NCBI GenBank assembly: GCA_934196725.1
Contig: CAKPWR010000001.1
Location: forward strand, 1 to 64,000
DNA from: an uncultured Prevotella sp.
Lineage (GTDB): Bacteria; Bacteroidota; Bacteroidia; Bacteroidales; Bacteroidaceae
Direction of reading: 5' to 3'
DNA: 64,000 bases
Shown here: piece by piece, positions 1 through 8,294 of the stretch
How the letters are laid out: every line of letters begins with the position of its first letter
Numbering within the stretch: the first letter of the stretch is position 1
Notes under the pieces: model-generated
Seen by the model: only the letters and a program-made list of their open reading frames with translations
Database searches by the model: none
Told to the model about the DNA's origin: nothing
Translations under genes and position numbers: made by a program

Positions 1-516
1 AGGCACAACACAGGATTTATGGTATTGGACGCTTTTGCTAAAGCGTCCAATATTCATTTTGAGGATAAGCGATATGGATTCGTCGCTGAAACTACGCTCA
101 AGGGCAGAAAGATTATTCTCCTGAAGCCTACCACCTTCATGAACCTTAGCGGTAATGCGGTGAGATATTGGCTGAATCAGGAAAAGATTGATCAGAACAG
201 ACTTCTGGTAATCAGTGATGAGCTTGCACTACCCCTCGGGGCTTTCCGCCTGAAAGCCAATGGCAGCAATGGCGGTCACAATGGTTTGGGTCATATCCAG
301 CAACTTATCGGACAAAACTATGCTCGTCTTCGCATGGGTATCGGCAACGATTATCCTCGTGGTGGACAGATAGACTGGGTACTTGGTAAATATACCGAGG
401 AAGACATGAAGGAACTTCAGCCTGCTATCGACCTGGGCGTAGAGATAATCAAGAGTTTTGTATTGACTGGCATCAACAATACGATGAACCAGTACAACAA
501 GCTTGGGAAAAAATAG
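1..516 (+). CDS. pth: Peptidyl-tRNA hydrolase, 5' truncated by window edge
   Basis: Hydrolyses the ester bond of peptidyl-tRNAs released from stalled ribosomes in the cytoplasm, recycling the tRNA. The reading frame is already open at base 1 and begins with the residues RHNTGF, which carry the catalytic histidine of this family, so about 20 N-terminal residues lie outside the window. Further family marks are the TFMNLSG motif and the glycine-rich NGGHNGLGHI segment. The methionine encoded at 19 is internal, not the start. The C-terminus (LGKK) is of normal length for the family. The next gene on the same strand encodes another RNA-binding translation-quality protein, 220 bp downstream, separated by a long inverted repeat. 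Confidence 0.95.
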   Translation, partial: RHNTGFMVLDAFAKASNIHFEDKRYGFVAETTLKGRKIILLKPTTFMNLSGNAVRYWLNQEKIDQNRLLVISDELALPLGAFRLKANGSNGGHNGLGHIQQLIGQNYARLRMGIGNDYPRGGQIDWVLGKYTEEDMKELQPAIDLGVEIIKSFVLTGINNTMNQYNKLGKK

Positions 517-519
517 TGA

Positions 520-710
520 TTAATTATTAGTGACTGAACTTTCGCATATCAGGAAGTTAAAGGAGTTAAGGAAGTTAAGGAGTTAAGACGTATGTCTTGC
601 TGCTTAAAAACTACGCCGAAAAGACTATTGTCTTAACTCCTCAGCGACCGTAGGGAGCGATAACTCCTTTAACTTCTGAACTTGCGAAACTTGAATTAGT
701 GATTAGTTAT
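520..710. repeat. Long imperfect inverted repeat between pth and the S4 gene
   Basis: The left half contains iterated GGAGTTAAGG/GGAAGTTAAGG words and TTTCGCA. The right half contains their reverse complements (CTTAACTCC, CTCCTTTAACTTC, TGCGAAA), and both ends carry ATTAGTGATTA-like sequence. Together they can fold into one imperfect hairpin of roughly 190 bases. There is no coding potential inside. It could act as a transcription terminator or RNA stabiliser for pth, or be a non-autonomous repeat element; the sequence alone does not decide. Confidence 0.65.
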
Positions 711-739
711 TGGTGATTAATCAATAAACATAAGGAATC

Positions 740-1162
740 ATGAAAGAATCAGCAAGAATAGACAAGTGGCTCTGGGCAGCCCGTATTTACAAGACACGCA
801 GCATTGCAGCAGATGCCTGCAAGAATGGTCGTGTGACGGTGGGAGGCGTGAACAGAAAGCCATCCTTTATCATCAAGCGTGGCGATGTGGTGAGCGTCAA
901 GAAAGCCCCTATCACCTATTCTTTCGAGGTACTCGACTGCATTGAGCAGCGCGTAGGTGCCAAGATGCTGTTCGGTGTTTACAAGAACGTTACTGATCCT
1001 AAACAGTACGAGCTCCTGGAAATGAGCCGCATCAGCGGATTCGTAGACCGTGCAAGAGGAACCGGACGCCCTACCAAGAAAGAGCGACGTGCACTCGATG
1101 CCTTCGTCGATCCAGCCATGTTCGGATTCGAAGAGGAGGATTGGGACGAAGAAGAACAATAA
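740..1162 (+). CDS. RNA-binding S4 domain protein (Hsp15-like)
   Basis: A 140-residue protein whose N-terminal 60 residues form an S4 RNA-binding domain (RIDKWLWAARIYKTRS, then NGRVTVGG). Its C-terminal tail has a basic segment (GTGRPTKKERR) followed by a very acidic end (FEEEDWDEEEQ). The family member Hsp15/HslR binds free 50S subunits carrying nascent chains, returning stalled subunits to use. A partner role beside pth, which clears the peptidyl-tRNA from such events, would fit, but is inference. The start ATG is chosen because the S4 domain begins within five residues of it. A perfect hairpin follows the stop. Confidence 0.9.
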   Translation: MKESARIDKWLWAARIYKTRSIAADACKNGRVTVGGVNRKPSFIIKRGDVVSVKKAPITYSFEVLDCIEQRVGAKMLFGVYKNVTDPKQYELLEMSRISGFVDRARGTGRPTKKERRALDAFVDPAMFGFEEEDWDEEEQ

Positions 1163-1179
1163 TAATAAAAACAAGAAGA

Positions 1180-1232
1180 CGCCCTGTAAAGGCAAAAGCA
1201 TTCCGTTTCAGAAGCTTAGCCTTTACAGGGCG
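1180..1232. terminator. Bidirectional terminator built from a GCCCTGTAAAGGC palindrome
   Basis: Perfect 14-bp arms (CGCCCTGTAAAGGC at 1180-1193 and its complement at 1219-1232) surround a 25-base loop and are followed by TTTTCTATTC. It lies between convergent genes (S4 protein and Crp/Fnr regulator), so it can serve both. The arm sequence is the same family as the larger palindromic elements near 4.6, 16.0, 55.8 and 59.7 kb, so this is probably a minimal copy of that element used as a terminator. Confidence 0.75.
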
Positions 1233-1274
1233 TTTTCTATTCATATTCCATTCCAATGATTACATGAGAACGGA

Positions 1275-1877
1275 TTACATCAGCACATTAGAACGGATGC
1301 GAGACAACGTTTCGGGCGTCATCTGCAGATAATTAGCAATATAGGTGAGCGGAGCTCTTAATACTACCTGTGGATTCATCTCGCAAAGGCGCTTATACTT
1401 ATTAGGCGCAGTCTCAAAGCGCATCAGGTCGGCATGCACCTGCGACTGTATCAAGCTCTCTTCCAGTATCTTACGATACAGCATCTGAATGTTGACATTA
1501 CGCATTGCAGCAGCCTCCAATTTCGCCTTTGGCAAGATGTAAACCAATGTAGGTTCCAATGCTTCCACTTGTAGATAAGAAGGTTCCTCCTTAAAGAGAC
1601 TTTCAATGCACATGAAGATGGAATGATCCACACCCAGGTGCTCGGTCACCTCCTTGCCATTCTTGATGTAAAACTGTCGCACCAAGCCCTTCTCTATATA
1701 CGAAATACCCGTACATACTTCACCCTCGGACAAGATCTTCTCGCCCTTGCCATACTTTACCGGCACAAGCAGGTCCTCCAGGACATCCAGCTCGTCGTGA
1801 GTCATCGTACTGTATTTACGTGCAAGCTCTCTGGCTATGTCGCGCTTAGGTACTATTACCTTCATCAAGTCAGCCAT
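1275..1877 (-). CDS. Crp/Fnr family transcriptional regulator
   Basis: A 200-residue regulator. Residues about 35-125 form a cyclic-nucleotide-binding-like beta barrel (GKGEKILSEGEVCTGISYIEKGLVRQFYI). A long helix follows, then a C-terminal helix-turn-helix (LTYIANYLQMTPETLSRIRSN). There is no N-terminal cysteine cluster, so it is not an oxygen-sensing iron-sulfur Fnr, and the ligand is unknown. The recognition helix pattern ETLSRIR is common in Bacteroidetes one-component regulators of this type. An alternative start is the methionine at residue 5. Its target is not evident; it lies immediately downstream of lepA on the same strand with a 42-bp gap and could be read through from it. Confidence 0.88.
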   Translation of the reverse strand: MADLMKVIVPKRDIARELARKYSTMTHDELDVLEDLLVPVKYGKGEKILSEGEVCTGISYIEKGLVRQFYIKNGKEVTEHLGVDHSIFMCIESLFKEEPSYLQVEALEPTLVYILPKAKLEAAAMRNVNIQMLYRKILEESLIQSQVHADLMRFETAPNKYKRLCEMNPQVVLRAPLTYIANYLQMTPETLSRIRSNVLM

Positions 1878-1919
1878 AATAAAAAAACCTCCTATATATT
1901 AGTTAATGTTATTTCTATA

Positions 1920-3713
1920 TTAATCGAGTTTCAGCACAGCAAGGAAGGCCTTCTGTGGAACCTCCACATTACCAATCTGCTTCATGCGCTTCTTACCCTT
2001 CTTCTGCTTCTCAAGCAACTTACGCTTACGGCTCACGTCACCACCATAACACTTGGCAGTAACATCCTTACGTACCTGCTTCACTGTCTCACGTGCAACA
2101 ATCTTTGCACCGATAGCTGCCTGGATGGCAATATCAAACTGCTGACGTGGTATCAGGTCCTTCAACTTCTCGCACATTCTGCGGCCGAAGCTTACGGCAT
2201 TGTCGCGATGGGTCAAGGTGCTCAGCGCATCCACCGGTTCTCCATTCAGAAGAATATCGAGCTTCACCAGGTCGGAATGACGGAAGGAATCGATATGATA
2301 GTCGAACGAAGCATAACCCTTGGAGATACTCTTCAGCTTATCGTAGAAATCGATGACAATCTCGCCCAATGGCAACATGAAGTGCAACTCCACACGATTG
2401 CCACTCACGTATTCCTGGTTGATGAGTTCACCACGCTTATCCAGACAGAGCTTCATGATAGGGCCAATATAGTTGGCATCCGTAATGATGGTAGCTCGGA
2501 TATATGGTTCCTCGATATGGTCAATCATGGTTGGGTCAGGCAATCCGGAAGGATTGTGAACCTCCTTCTCACCACCTTGCTTGTCGTAAACCATATAGGA
2601 TACGTTAGGCACAGTGGTAATGACATCCATGTTGAACTCACGGTCCAGACGTTCCTGCACAATCTCCATGTGGAGCAATCCGAGGAATCCGCAACGGAAA
2701 CCGAAGCCCAGAGCCACCGAGCTCTCTGGCGAGAAGGTCAGGGAAGCATCGTTGAGCTGCAGCTTTTCGAGCGATGCACGCAGATTCTCGTAATCGCTAG
2801 GATCGATAGGATAAACGCCGGCGAAGACCATTGGCTTCACTTCCTGGAATCCCGCAATCGCCTTGTCACAAGGACGGGCGATATGGGTAATGGTATCACC
2901 CACCTTTACCTCGGTAGCATTCTTGATACCCGAGATGATGTAACCTACCTCACCGGTACCCAATTCCTTGCGAGGAATCATGTCCATCTTCAGTACACCG
3001 ATTTCATCGGCATCATATTCCATGCCAGTATTGAAGAACTTCACCTTGTCACCCTTGCGGATCACGCCGTTTTCTATCTTGAAATAAGCGATGATGCCAC
3101 GGAAAGAGTTGAATACAGAGTCGAAGATGAGCGCCTGCAATGGAGCCTTATCATCGCCTGTAGGAGCAGGAACACGGTTAACCACCGCCTCCAGTACCTC
3201 CTCAACACCCTCACCGGTCTTTCCTGAAGCACGGAGGATATCCTCGTGCTTGCAACCAATCAGGTCTACGATTTCGTCTTCTACCTCCTCCGGCATTGCC
3301 GAAGGCATATCTATCTTGTTGATGACCGGAATGATTTCCAGGTCATGCTCTATAGCCATATAGAGGTTAGAGATGGTCTGAGCCTGCACGCCCTGTGTGG
3401 CATCCACGACCAAGAGCGCTCCCTCGCATGCAGCAATGGAACGGGAAACCTCGTAAGAGAAGTCAACGTGTCCCGGAGTATCAATGAGGTTGAGGATGTA
3501 AGTCTGTCCATCCTTTGCCTTGTACTCCATCTGGATGGCGTGGCTCTTGATGGTGATACCACGCTCCCTCTCCAGGTCCATGTCATCAAGCATCTGTCCT
3601 TCAGTAATCTTGATGGTCTGGGTCTTCTCTAACAAACGGTCCGCCAGGGTACTTTTACCATGGTCAATATGTGCAATAATGCAGAAATTTCTTATTTTAT
3701 TTATATTCTCCAT
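1920..3713 (-). CDS. lepA: Elongation factor 4 (LepA)
   Basis: A 597-residue translational GTPase thought to assist ribosome function or biogenesis, including back-translocation under stress. The G1 motif AHIDHGKST lies at residues 14-22, followed by the switch I segment [17 protein letters not shown] (G3), NKID (G4), domain II, the elongation-factor V-like region, and the LepA-specific C-terminal domain ([29 protein letters not shown]). Length and domain order are normal for the family. A -7 promoter box lies 24 bp upstream on this strand, face to face with the promoter of the divergent lipoprotein gene. Confidence 0.98.
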   Translation of the reverse strand: MENINKIRNFCIIAHIDHGKSTLADRLLEKTQTIKITEGQMLDDMDLERERGITIKSHAIQMEYKAKDGQTYILNLIDTPGHVDFSYEVSRSIAACEGALLVVDATQGVQAQTISNLYMAIEHDLEIIPVINKIDMPSAMPEEVEDEIVDLIGCKHEDILRASGKTGEGVEEVLEAVVNRVPAPTGDDKAPLQALIFDSVFNSFRGIIAYFKIENGVIRKGDKVKFFNTGMEYDADEIGVLKMDMIPRKELGTGEVGYIISGIKNATEVKVGDTITHIARPCDKAIAGFQEVKPMVFAGVYPIDPSDYENLRASLEKLQLNDASLTFSPESSVALGFGFRCGFLGLLHMEIVQERLDREFNMDVITTVPNVSYMVYDKQGGEKEVHNPSGLPDPTMIDHIEEPYIRATIITDANYIGPIMKLCLDKRGELINQEYVSGNRVELHFMLPLGEIVIDFYDKLKSISKGYASFDYHIDSFRHSDLVKLDILLNGEPVDALSTLTHRDNAVSFGRRMCEKLKDLIPRQQFDIAIQAAIGAKIVARETVKQVRKDVTAKCYGGDVSRKRKLLEKQKKGKKRMKQIGNVEVPQKAFLAVLKLD

Positions 3714-3736
3714 ATAATTTTTCTCTCTTTAGAGTG

Positions 3737-3765
3737 CAAAGATAGTATTTTTTTTCGTATCTTTG
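3737..3765. promoter_or_regulatory. Mirror-image divergent -7 promoter boxes of lepA and the lipoprotein gene
   Basis: CAAAGATA at 3737-3744 is a perfect Bacteroidetes TAnnTTTG -7 element on the minus strand (for lepA). TATCTTTG at 3758-3765 is its mirror on the plus strand (for the 3816 gene). They are 13 bp apart and form an 8-bp-arm inverted repeat. RNA polymerase bound at one would block the other. Confidence 0.6.
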
Positions 3766-3815
3766 CACAAAATATTGAAAATAATAGGGATTTTTAGATA
3801 AAATATAGAAAAATC

Positions 3816-4202
3816 ATGAAGAAAAAGTTGATTTACATCGGTATTTTTGCTTCTTTGCTCGTTTCTTGTACAGAAAGTCTGGAGGACAAAGCGGCTCGTG
3901 AAGCCAAGGAGTATACTGAAAAGTACTGTCCTACTCCATACGTCAACGACGCCAGGACTGACAGTGCTGCATTTGATAAAACCAAGAAGATGTATACGTA
4001 CTATATCTCTTTGAGAAACAAGGCAGATAACAAGCAGGCGATTGATGCCAACAAGGATAAACTCCATAAGATTCAGAAGGAAGCCCTGGACAACAACCCT
4101 GGTCTGAAGAAATATAAGGAAGAGCATTTCACCTTCCGTTTCGTATATCATTCGGCTAAGAACCCGAAGGAGGTGTTACTGGATGATATCTTCAAGTATT
4201 AG
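3816..4202 (+). CDS. Small lipoprotein of unknown function
   Basis: A 128-residue protein with a short signal peptide ending in a lipobox (ASLLVSC, Cys near residue 18), so it should be lipidated and exported. The mature part is charged and mostly helical by eye (many Lys/Glu pairs), with no recognised catalytic motif. No family is recognised. It has its own -7 box at 3758-3765 and is transcribed divergently from lepA. A perfect 30-bp palindrome after its stop should terminate it. An outer-membrane or periplasmic tether role is possible, but nothing in the sequence shows this. Confidence 0.8.
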   Translation: MKKKLIYIGIFASLLVSCTESLEDKAAREAKEYTEKYCPTPYVNDARTDSAAFDKTKKMYTYYISLRNKADNKQAIDANKDKLHKIQKEALDNNPGLKKYKEEHFTFRFVYHSAKNPKEVLLDDIFKY

Positions 4203-4231
4203 AAAAGACACGGAGTACTAGTAGTAGAAAA

Positions 4232-4261
4232 GGCACGGATTACTAGCTAGTAATCCGTGCC
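4232..4261. terminator. Perfect 30-bp palindrome between convergent genes
   Basis: The 15-base half GGCACGGATTACTAG is followed directly by its exact reverse complement with no spacer. It sits between the stop of the lipoprotein gene and the convergent stop of the TSCPD gene. A partial copy of the word (CACGGAGTACTAG) occurs just before it at 4209-4221. This is best read as a bidirectional terminator. Confidence 0.7.
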
Positions 4262-4271
4262 TAAAACACTA

Positions 4272-4556
4272 TTAATATCCCATTTCCTGCAAAGCTGTCG
4301 CCAACTGGTCTGGACAGCTAGTAGGCTTATTGCCACAAGTGATACCCTTCAGTCGGGCGATGACCTCCTTTGCCTTCACGCCTTTAATCAAAGCACAAAC
4401 GCCCTTGGTATTGCCATCGCAGCCTCCGATGAACTGGGCATCCTGCACATTTCCATCTTCATCTATACTGATGCAGATGTATTTTGAGCAGGTGCCATGA
4501 GTCTGATAAGTTACTTTCGTCAACTTATCCTGATTTTCATTGTTAGAATTAATCAT
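4272..4556 (-). CDS. TSCPD domain protein (TIGR03905-like)
   Basis: A 94-residue protein with the conserved cysteine pattern of the small TSCPD family: GTCSKYI near the N-terminus, GGCDGNTKGVCALIKG in the middle, and GITCGNKPTSCPDQLATAL near the C-terminus. The last segment contains the TSCPD signature itself. The family resembles a C-terminal module of class II (B12-dependent) ribonucleotide reductases and is expected to bind metal or act through its cysteines, but the stand-alone form has no established function. It is monocistronic, bounded by a palindromic repeat element upstream and a palindromic terminator downstream. Confidence 0.85.
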   Translation of the reverse strand: MINSNNENQDKLTKVTYQTHGTCSKYICISIDEDGNVQDAQFIGGCDGNTKGVCALIKGVKAKEVIARLKGITCGNKPTSCPDQLATALQEMGY

Positions 4557-4575
4557 AATGTTTTCTCCTTATTTT

Positions 4576-4826
4576 AAAGCTTTTGCCCTTACAGGGCGCA
4601 TGGGGAAATAAACACAAAACCCAGGGCGATGCCCTGGGCTATGTGCTTCTGCCCTTTCAGGGCGTGCCGGTAAAAAGCAGCACCGGTTGGGCTACTCCTT
4701 TTAGGGCGTGCTCGTATGATTATTTAATTTTTGCCAAGCGCCCTGAAAGGGCAACCACTCCTAGCCCAGGGCAACGCCCTGGGTATAAACGGCAATGCCC
4801 TAACGCCCTGTAAGGGCAAAAGCTTT
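4576..4826. repeat. Compound palindromic repeat element with 23-bp perfect terminal inverted repeats
   Basis: This 304-bp gene-free gap is almost filled by one element. Its ends are exact inverted copies of 23 bases (4576-4598 and 4804-4826, containing AAGCTTTTGCCCTTACAGG). Inside are two smaller hairpins of the form CCCAGGGCnATGCCCTGGG (4620-4638) and CCCAGGGCAACGCCCTGGG (near 4764-4782), plus GCCCTTTCAGGGC and GCCCTGAAAGGGC units. The sequence is much richer in G+C than its flanks. There is no credible gene inside. Confidence 0.85.
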
Positions 4827-4860
4827 AAAACAAAACTTAAATATCATACGAAAAATAATA

Positions 4861-5604
4861 CTATTCTGCGTCTGCAGGAATTTCTGGCTTCATGTTGGTG
4901 TAAACAGTCTGAACATCGTCAAACTCTTCCAACTTCTCAACCATCTTGTCGATAGTCTCACGCTCCTCAGCAGTAACATCCTTCAAATCGTTAGGGATGT
5001 AGGTGAACTCAGCACCAGTTACCTCGAAGCCCTCAGCCTCCAGGTGCTTCTGAATCTCACCGAAGCTTGTAGGAGCACCGTAGATAGTGATTTCGTTGTT
5101 CTCCTCATCCTCATCGAACTCGTCCTCTACGCCGTAGTCGATCAGGTCGAGAATCATCTCGTCCATATCCAGACCTTCCTTCTTCTTGAATGTGAACACA
5201 GCCTTGTGGTCGAAGAGGAAAGACAGAGAACCTGTTGTACCCAGGTTACCGCTGAACTTGTTGAAGATAGAACGAACGTCAGCCACAGTACGGGTTGTGT
5301 TATCTGTCAATGTATCAACGAAGACAGCAACTCCGTGAGGGCCATATCCCTCGTATGTTACCTCCTTGTAATCGCTGGTATCCTTGCCACAAGCGTTCTT
5401 GATGGCACGAGCGATGTTATCCTTAGGCATGTTCTCACGCTTACAGTTAGCGATGATAGCACGCAAGGTTGGGTTGTTCTCTGGTTCTGGACCGCCTGCC
5501 TTCACAGCAATAGCAATCTGCTTACCCAACTTAGTAAATGTCTTGGCCATGTGGCCCCATCTTTTCAGCTTTGTAGCTTTACGATATTCAAATGCTCTTC
5601 CCAT
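4861..5604 (-). CDS. YebC/PmpR-family protein (probable transcription/translation factor)
   Basis: A 247-residue YebC-type protein. The N-terminus GRAFEYRKATKLKRW is the diagnostic start of Bacteroidetes members, followed by AKTFTKLGKQIAIAVKAGG, ENMPKDNIARAIK and the conserved YEGYGPHGVAVFVDTLTDN segment. The family comprises DNA-binding regulators in some bacteria and, in others, factors relieving ribosome stalling at proline stretches. It is 42 bp downstream of pheT on the same strand with no promoter visible between, so the two are probably co-transcribed, and pheT linkage favours a translation-related role (inference). Confidence 0.95.
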   Translation of the reverse strand: MGRAFEYRKATKLKRWGHMAKTFTKLGKQIAIAVKAGGPEPENNPTLRAIIANCKRENMPKDNIARAIKNACGKDTSDYKEVTYEGYGPHGVAVFVDTLTDNTTRTVADVRSIFNKFSGNLGTTGSLSFLFDHKAVFTFKKKEGLDMDEMILDLIDYGVEDEFDEDEENNEITIYGAPTSFGEIQKHLEAEGFEVTGAEFTYIPNDLKDVTAEERETIDKMVEKLEEFDDVQTVYTNMKPEIPADAE

Positions 5605-5646
5605 TGGAATAAAATTTTAAATATTTATCGTTTTTTAATTATAATA

Positions 5647-8115
5647 TTATCTCAATTCTGCATTGAGCTTGCCTGTGAGGTTGGCGATGAGCTTCTTCAT
5701 GATAGCATCAATCTGCTTGTCATTCAATGTCTTCTCCTCATCCTGCAGGATGAAGTTCACGGCATAGCTCTTCTTGCCCTCTGGCAGGTTCTTACCCTCA
5801 TATACGTCGAAGAGTACCACGCTCTTCAGGAGCTTCTTCTCGGTCTGATGGGCTATCTGCTCAATCTGTGCAAACTCTACGTTCTTGTCAACGAGCAGTG
5901 CAAGGTCGCGGCTCACAGATGGATACTTGCTGATATCTGTGTAAGTAAGGTTCACCTTCTTCACGGTCTTCACCACGTTGTCCCAGTGAACATCAGCATA
6001 GAATACATCCTGCTCAATGTCGAATGCCTTCTTGAGCTTGTGGCTCAGGATACCCATCTCTACCAATACCTTGCCGGCACGGGTCTCATAGCTTACACCC
6101 TTAGAGAAGATGTTGTTGTCGCTGTGCTTGATGACCAGGTTGTTCTGTGGCATACCTACACGGCGCAGGATATTCTCTACCACAGCCTTCAACTCGTAGA
6201 TGCTGCTCTGCTCATCTGCATGAGCCCAACTGCCCTCTACGCGCTTACCGGTGATGAAGAGTGACATGTGAGCCTCCTGAGAGTAAGCCTTGATAGGACT
6301 CTCCTCGCTCCACTTCTCCTTATTATATAAATAGGTGTTACCCACCTCGAAGAACTTCAGGTTCTGACTCTTGTGGTTGATGTTGCGGGCTACGCTCTCC
6401 AAACCGCCGAAGAGCATGGTCTGACGCATCACACCGAGATCAGCACTCAATGGGTTCATCACCTTCACCACGTTCTCCAGTGGATACTTGTTCAGCTCCA
6501 GGTCGGTATAGTAGCTGGTCTTGGTCAGAGAGTTGTTGAGAATCTCCATGAAGCCCTCACCTACCAACTGCTCTGCCACGAGGTTCTGGCTGTGATAAGC
6601 CTTGTCCTCATCACCCTGAACAGTCAAAGAACTCTTCAACTGGGTAGGAATCTCCACATTATTATATCCGTAGATACGGAGGATATCCTCTACCACGTCG
6701 CAAGGACGCTGAACATCCACACGGTAAGCAGGAACCAGAAGGTCGATGCCCTCAGCATCCTCCTTCACAATCTTCATCTCGAGAGAGGTAGCGATGCTCT
6801 TGATGGTCTCAGCACCAATCTCCTTACCGATGAGGCGATGAGCATACTCATAGTTCAGGCGAACTGGGAAATCCTGCATTGGCTCTGGATATACATCCTT
6901 GATCTGCATGGAAACCTTGCCGCCAGCCAACTGCTTGCAGAGGATAGCTGCCTGCTTCAATGCATAAATCTGTCCGTTTGGATCTACGCCACGCTCAAAA
7001 CGGTAGCTGGCATCTGTGCTCAAGCCATGACGGCGAGCGCTCTTGCGGATCCATGTTGGGTGGAAGTAAGCACTCTCCAGAACCACACTCTTGGTGGTCT
7101 CGTAAGTACCTGAACCCTTACCGCCGAAGATACCGGCGATACACATTGGCTCCTCAGCATTGCAGATGCTCAGGTCGTGCTCACCCAAGGTATGCTCCTC
7201 GCCATCGAGAGTGATGAACTTGGTGCCCTCTGGCTGGGTGCGGACTACAATCTTATGACCGGTAACCATGTCTGCATCGAAGCAGTGCAATGGCTGACCG
7301 TATGCCATCATGATGTAGTTGGTGATATCCACGATATTGTTGATTGGTCGCAAACCGATAATGTTCAGCTTATCCTGCAACCACTTTGGACTCTCCTTCA
7401 CCTCACAACCGGTGATGCTTACGCAGGCATAGCGCTTGCAAGCCTCAGTGTTTTCAATCTCTACCTCAATAGGAAGTTCTTCGTTATCCACTACGAACTC
7501 ATCGCAGGAAGGGCGATGCAGACTGGTTTCATAACCGTTCTGCTTCAACCATGCATAGAGGTCGCGTGCCACACCCCAATGACCGAGTGCATCGGCACGG
7601 TTAGCAGTGATATCAATCTCGATGAGCCAGTCGCTCTCCAGGTGATAGTACTCAGCAGCAGGCTGACCTACAGGTGCATCCTCTGGGAGTACGATGATGC
7701 CGTCGTGAGAAGTACCCACGCCAATCTCATCCTCAGCACAGATCATACCCAGACTCTCCACACCGCGCAGCTTGCTCTTCTTGATGGTAAAACTCTGGTC
7801 GCCATCATAGAGCACGCAGCCCAAGTCGGCAACGATTACCTTCTGACCGGCAGCTACGTTAGGCGCACCGCAGACAATCTGCTGTGGCTCACCCTTGCCC
7901 AAGTCAACGGTTGTAACATGGAGGTGATCGCTGTTAGGATGCTCCTCGCATGTCAATACTTTACCTACATAGAGACCTTTCAGTCCACCTTTTACAGTCT
8001 GTACTTCTTCCAAAGCGTCCACTTCGAGTCCGCAAGAGGTCAGCGCATCGGCTGTCTCCTGTGGTGTCAGGTCGAAATCGACGTATTCTTTAAGCCATTT
8101 ATATGAAACGTTCAT
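5647..8115 (-). CDS. pheT: Phenylalanine-tRNA ligase beta subunit
   Basis: An 822-residue subunit of the alpha2-beta2 enzyme that charges tRNA-Phe. Domain order is as expected: an N-terminal OB-fold tRNA-binding domain (VGKVLTCEEHPNSDHLHV), then the B3/B4 editing region, B5, and the catalytic-like core. The C-terminal anticodon-binding ferredoxin-like domain contains YPSVSRDLALLVD. pheS is not in this window, which is common in Bacteroidetes. A promoter with both boxes is visible about 90-120 bp upstream, giving a leader of about 84 bases. yebC follows on the same strand. Confidence 0.98.
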   Translation of the reverse strand: MNVSYKWLKEYVDFDLTPQETADALTSCGLEVDALEEVQTVKGGLKGLYVGKVLTCEEHPNSDHLHVTTVDLGKGEPQQIVCGAPNVAAGQKVIVADLGCVLYDGDQSFTIKKSKLRGVESLGMICAEDEIGVGTSHDGIIVLPEDAPVGQPAAEYYHLESDWLIEIDITANRADALGHWGVARDLYAWLKQNGYETSLHRPSCDEFVVDNEELPIEVEIENTEACKRYACVSITGCEVKESPKWLQDKLNIIGLRPINNIVDITNYIMMAYGQPLHCFDADMVTGHKIVVRTQPEGTKFITLDGEEHTLGEHDLSICNAEEPMCIAGIFGGKGSGTYETTKSVVLESAYFHPTWIRKSARRHGLSTDASYRFERGVDPNGQIYALKQAAILCKQLAGGKVSMQIKDVYPEPMQDFPVRLNYEYAHRLIGKEIGAETIKSIATSLEMKIVKEDAEGIDLLVPAYRVDVQRPCDVVEDILRIYGYNNVEIPTQLKSSLTVQGDEDKAYHSQNLVAEQLVGEGFMEILNNSLTKTSYYTDLELNKYPLENVVKVMNPLSADLGVMRQTMLFGGLESVARNINHKSQNLKFFEVGNTYLYNKEKWSEESPIKAYSQEAHMSLFITGKRVEGSWAHADEQSSIYELKAVVENILRRVGMPQNNLVIKHSDNNIFSKGVSYETRAGKVLVEMGILSHKLKKAFDIEQDVFYADVHWDNVVKTVKKVNLTYTDISKYPSVSRDLALLVDKNVEFAQIEQIAHQTEKKLLKSVVLFDVYEGKNLPEGKKSYAVNFILQDEEKTLNDKQIDAIMKKLIANLTGKLNAELR

Positions 8116-8205
8116 TATAATGAATTTTTATTTTATTTCCTTGATTCAAGTAAAGAGCCGAACCGCTGTCTTAGCCATATCAGCAATAACAGCCCTAAAA
8201 CTTTG

Positions 8206-8237
8206 CAAAAATACAAAAAAAAACGCATATAAGCAAA
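8206..8237 (-). promoter_or_regulatory. pheT promoter (TTTG - 20 bp - TAnnTTTG)
   Basis: On the minus strand, TTTG (8237-8234) is followed by a 20-bp spacer and TATTTTTG (8213-8206). This matches the Bacteroidetes vegetative consensus in both boxes and spacing. The predicted leader to the pheT ATG is about 84 bases. Confidence 0.65.
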
Positions 8238-8243
8238 AAACAA

Positions 8244-8290
8244 TCGCCATTTTTGCACAATTTAAAAGTAAAACTATGCAAAAATGGCGA
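8244..8290 (-). terminator. Terminator of the PBP gene
   Basis: Perfect 14-bp arms (TCGCCATTTTTGCA at 8244-8257, complement at 8277-8290) start 4 bp after the PBP stop codon. On the minus strand the hairpin is followed by a T-rich run. Confidence 0.75.
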
Positions 8291-8294
8291 ATGC

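Noticed and set aside
1623-3227. 534-codon open frame on the plus strand
   Set aside because: It is exactly antisense to lepA, has leucine/histidine-rich nonsense composition, and no family resemblance.
4583-4955. Short frames inside the palindromic element at 4.6 kb
   Set aside because: They are made only from repeat sequence (words such as PLQGV and AQGNALG recur in every copy); no real gene.
5044-8106. Several long plus-strand frames across yebC and pheT
   Set aside because: They are shadows of conserved minus-strand genes, with no start context or motif.
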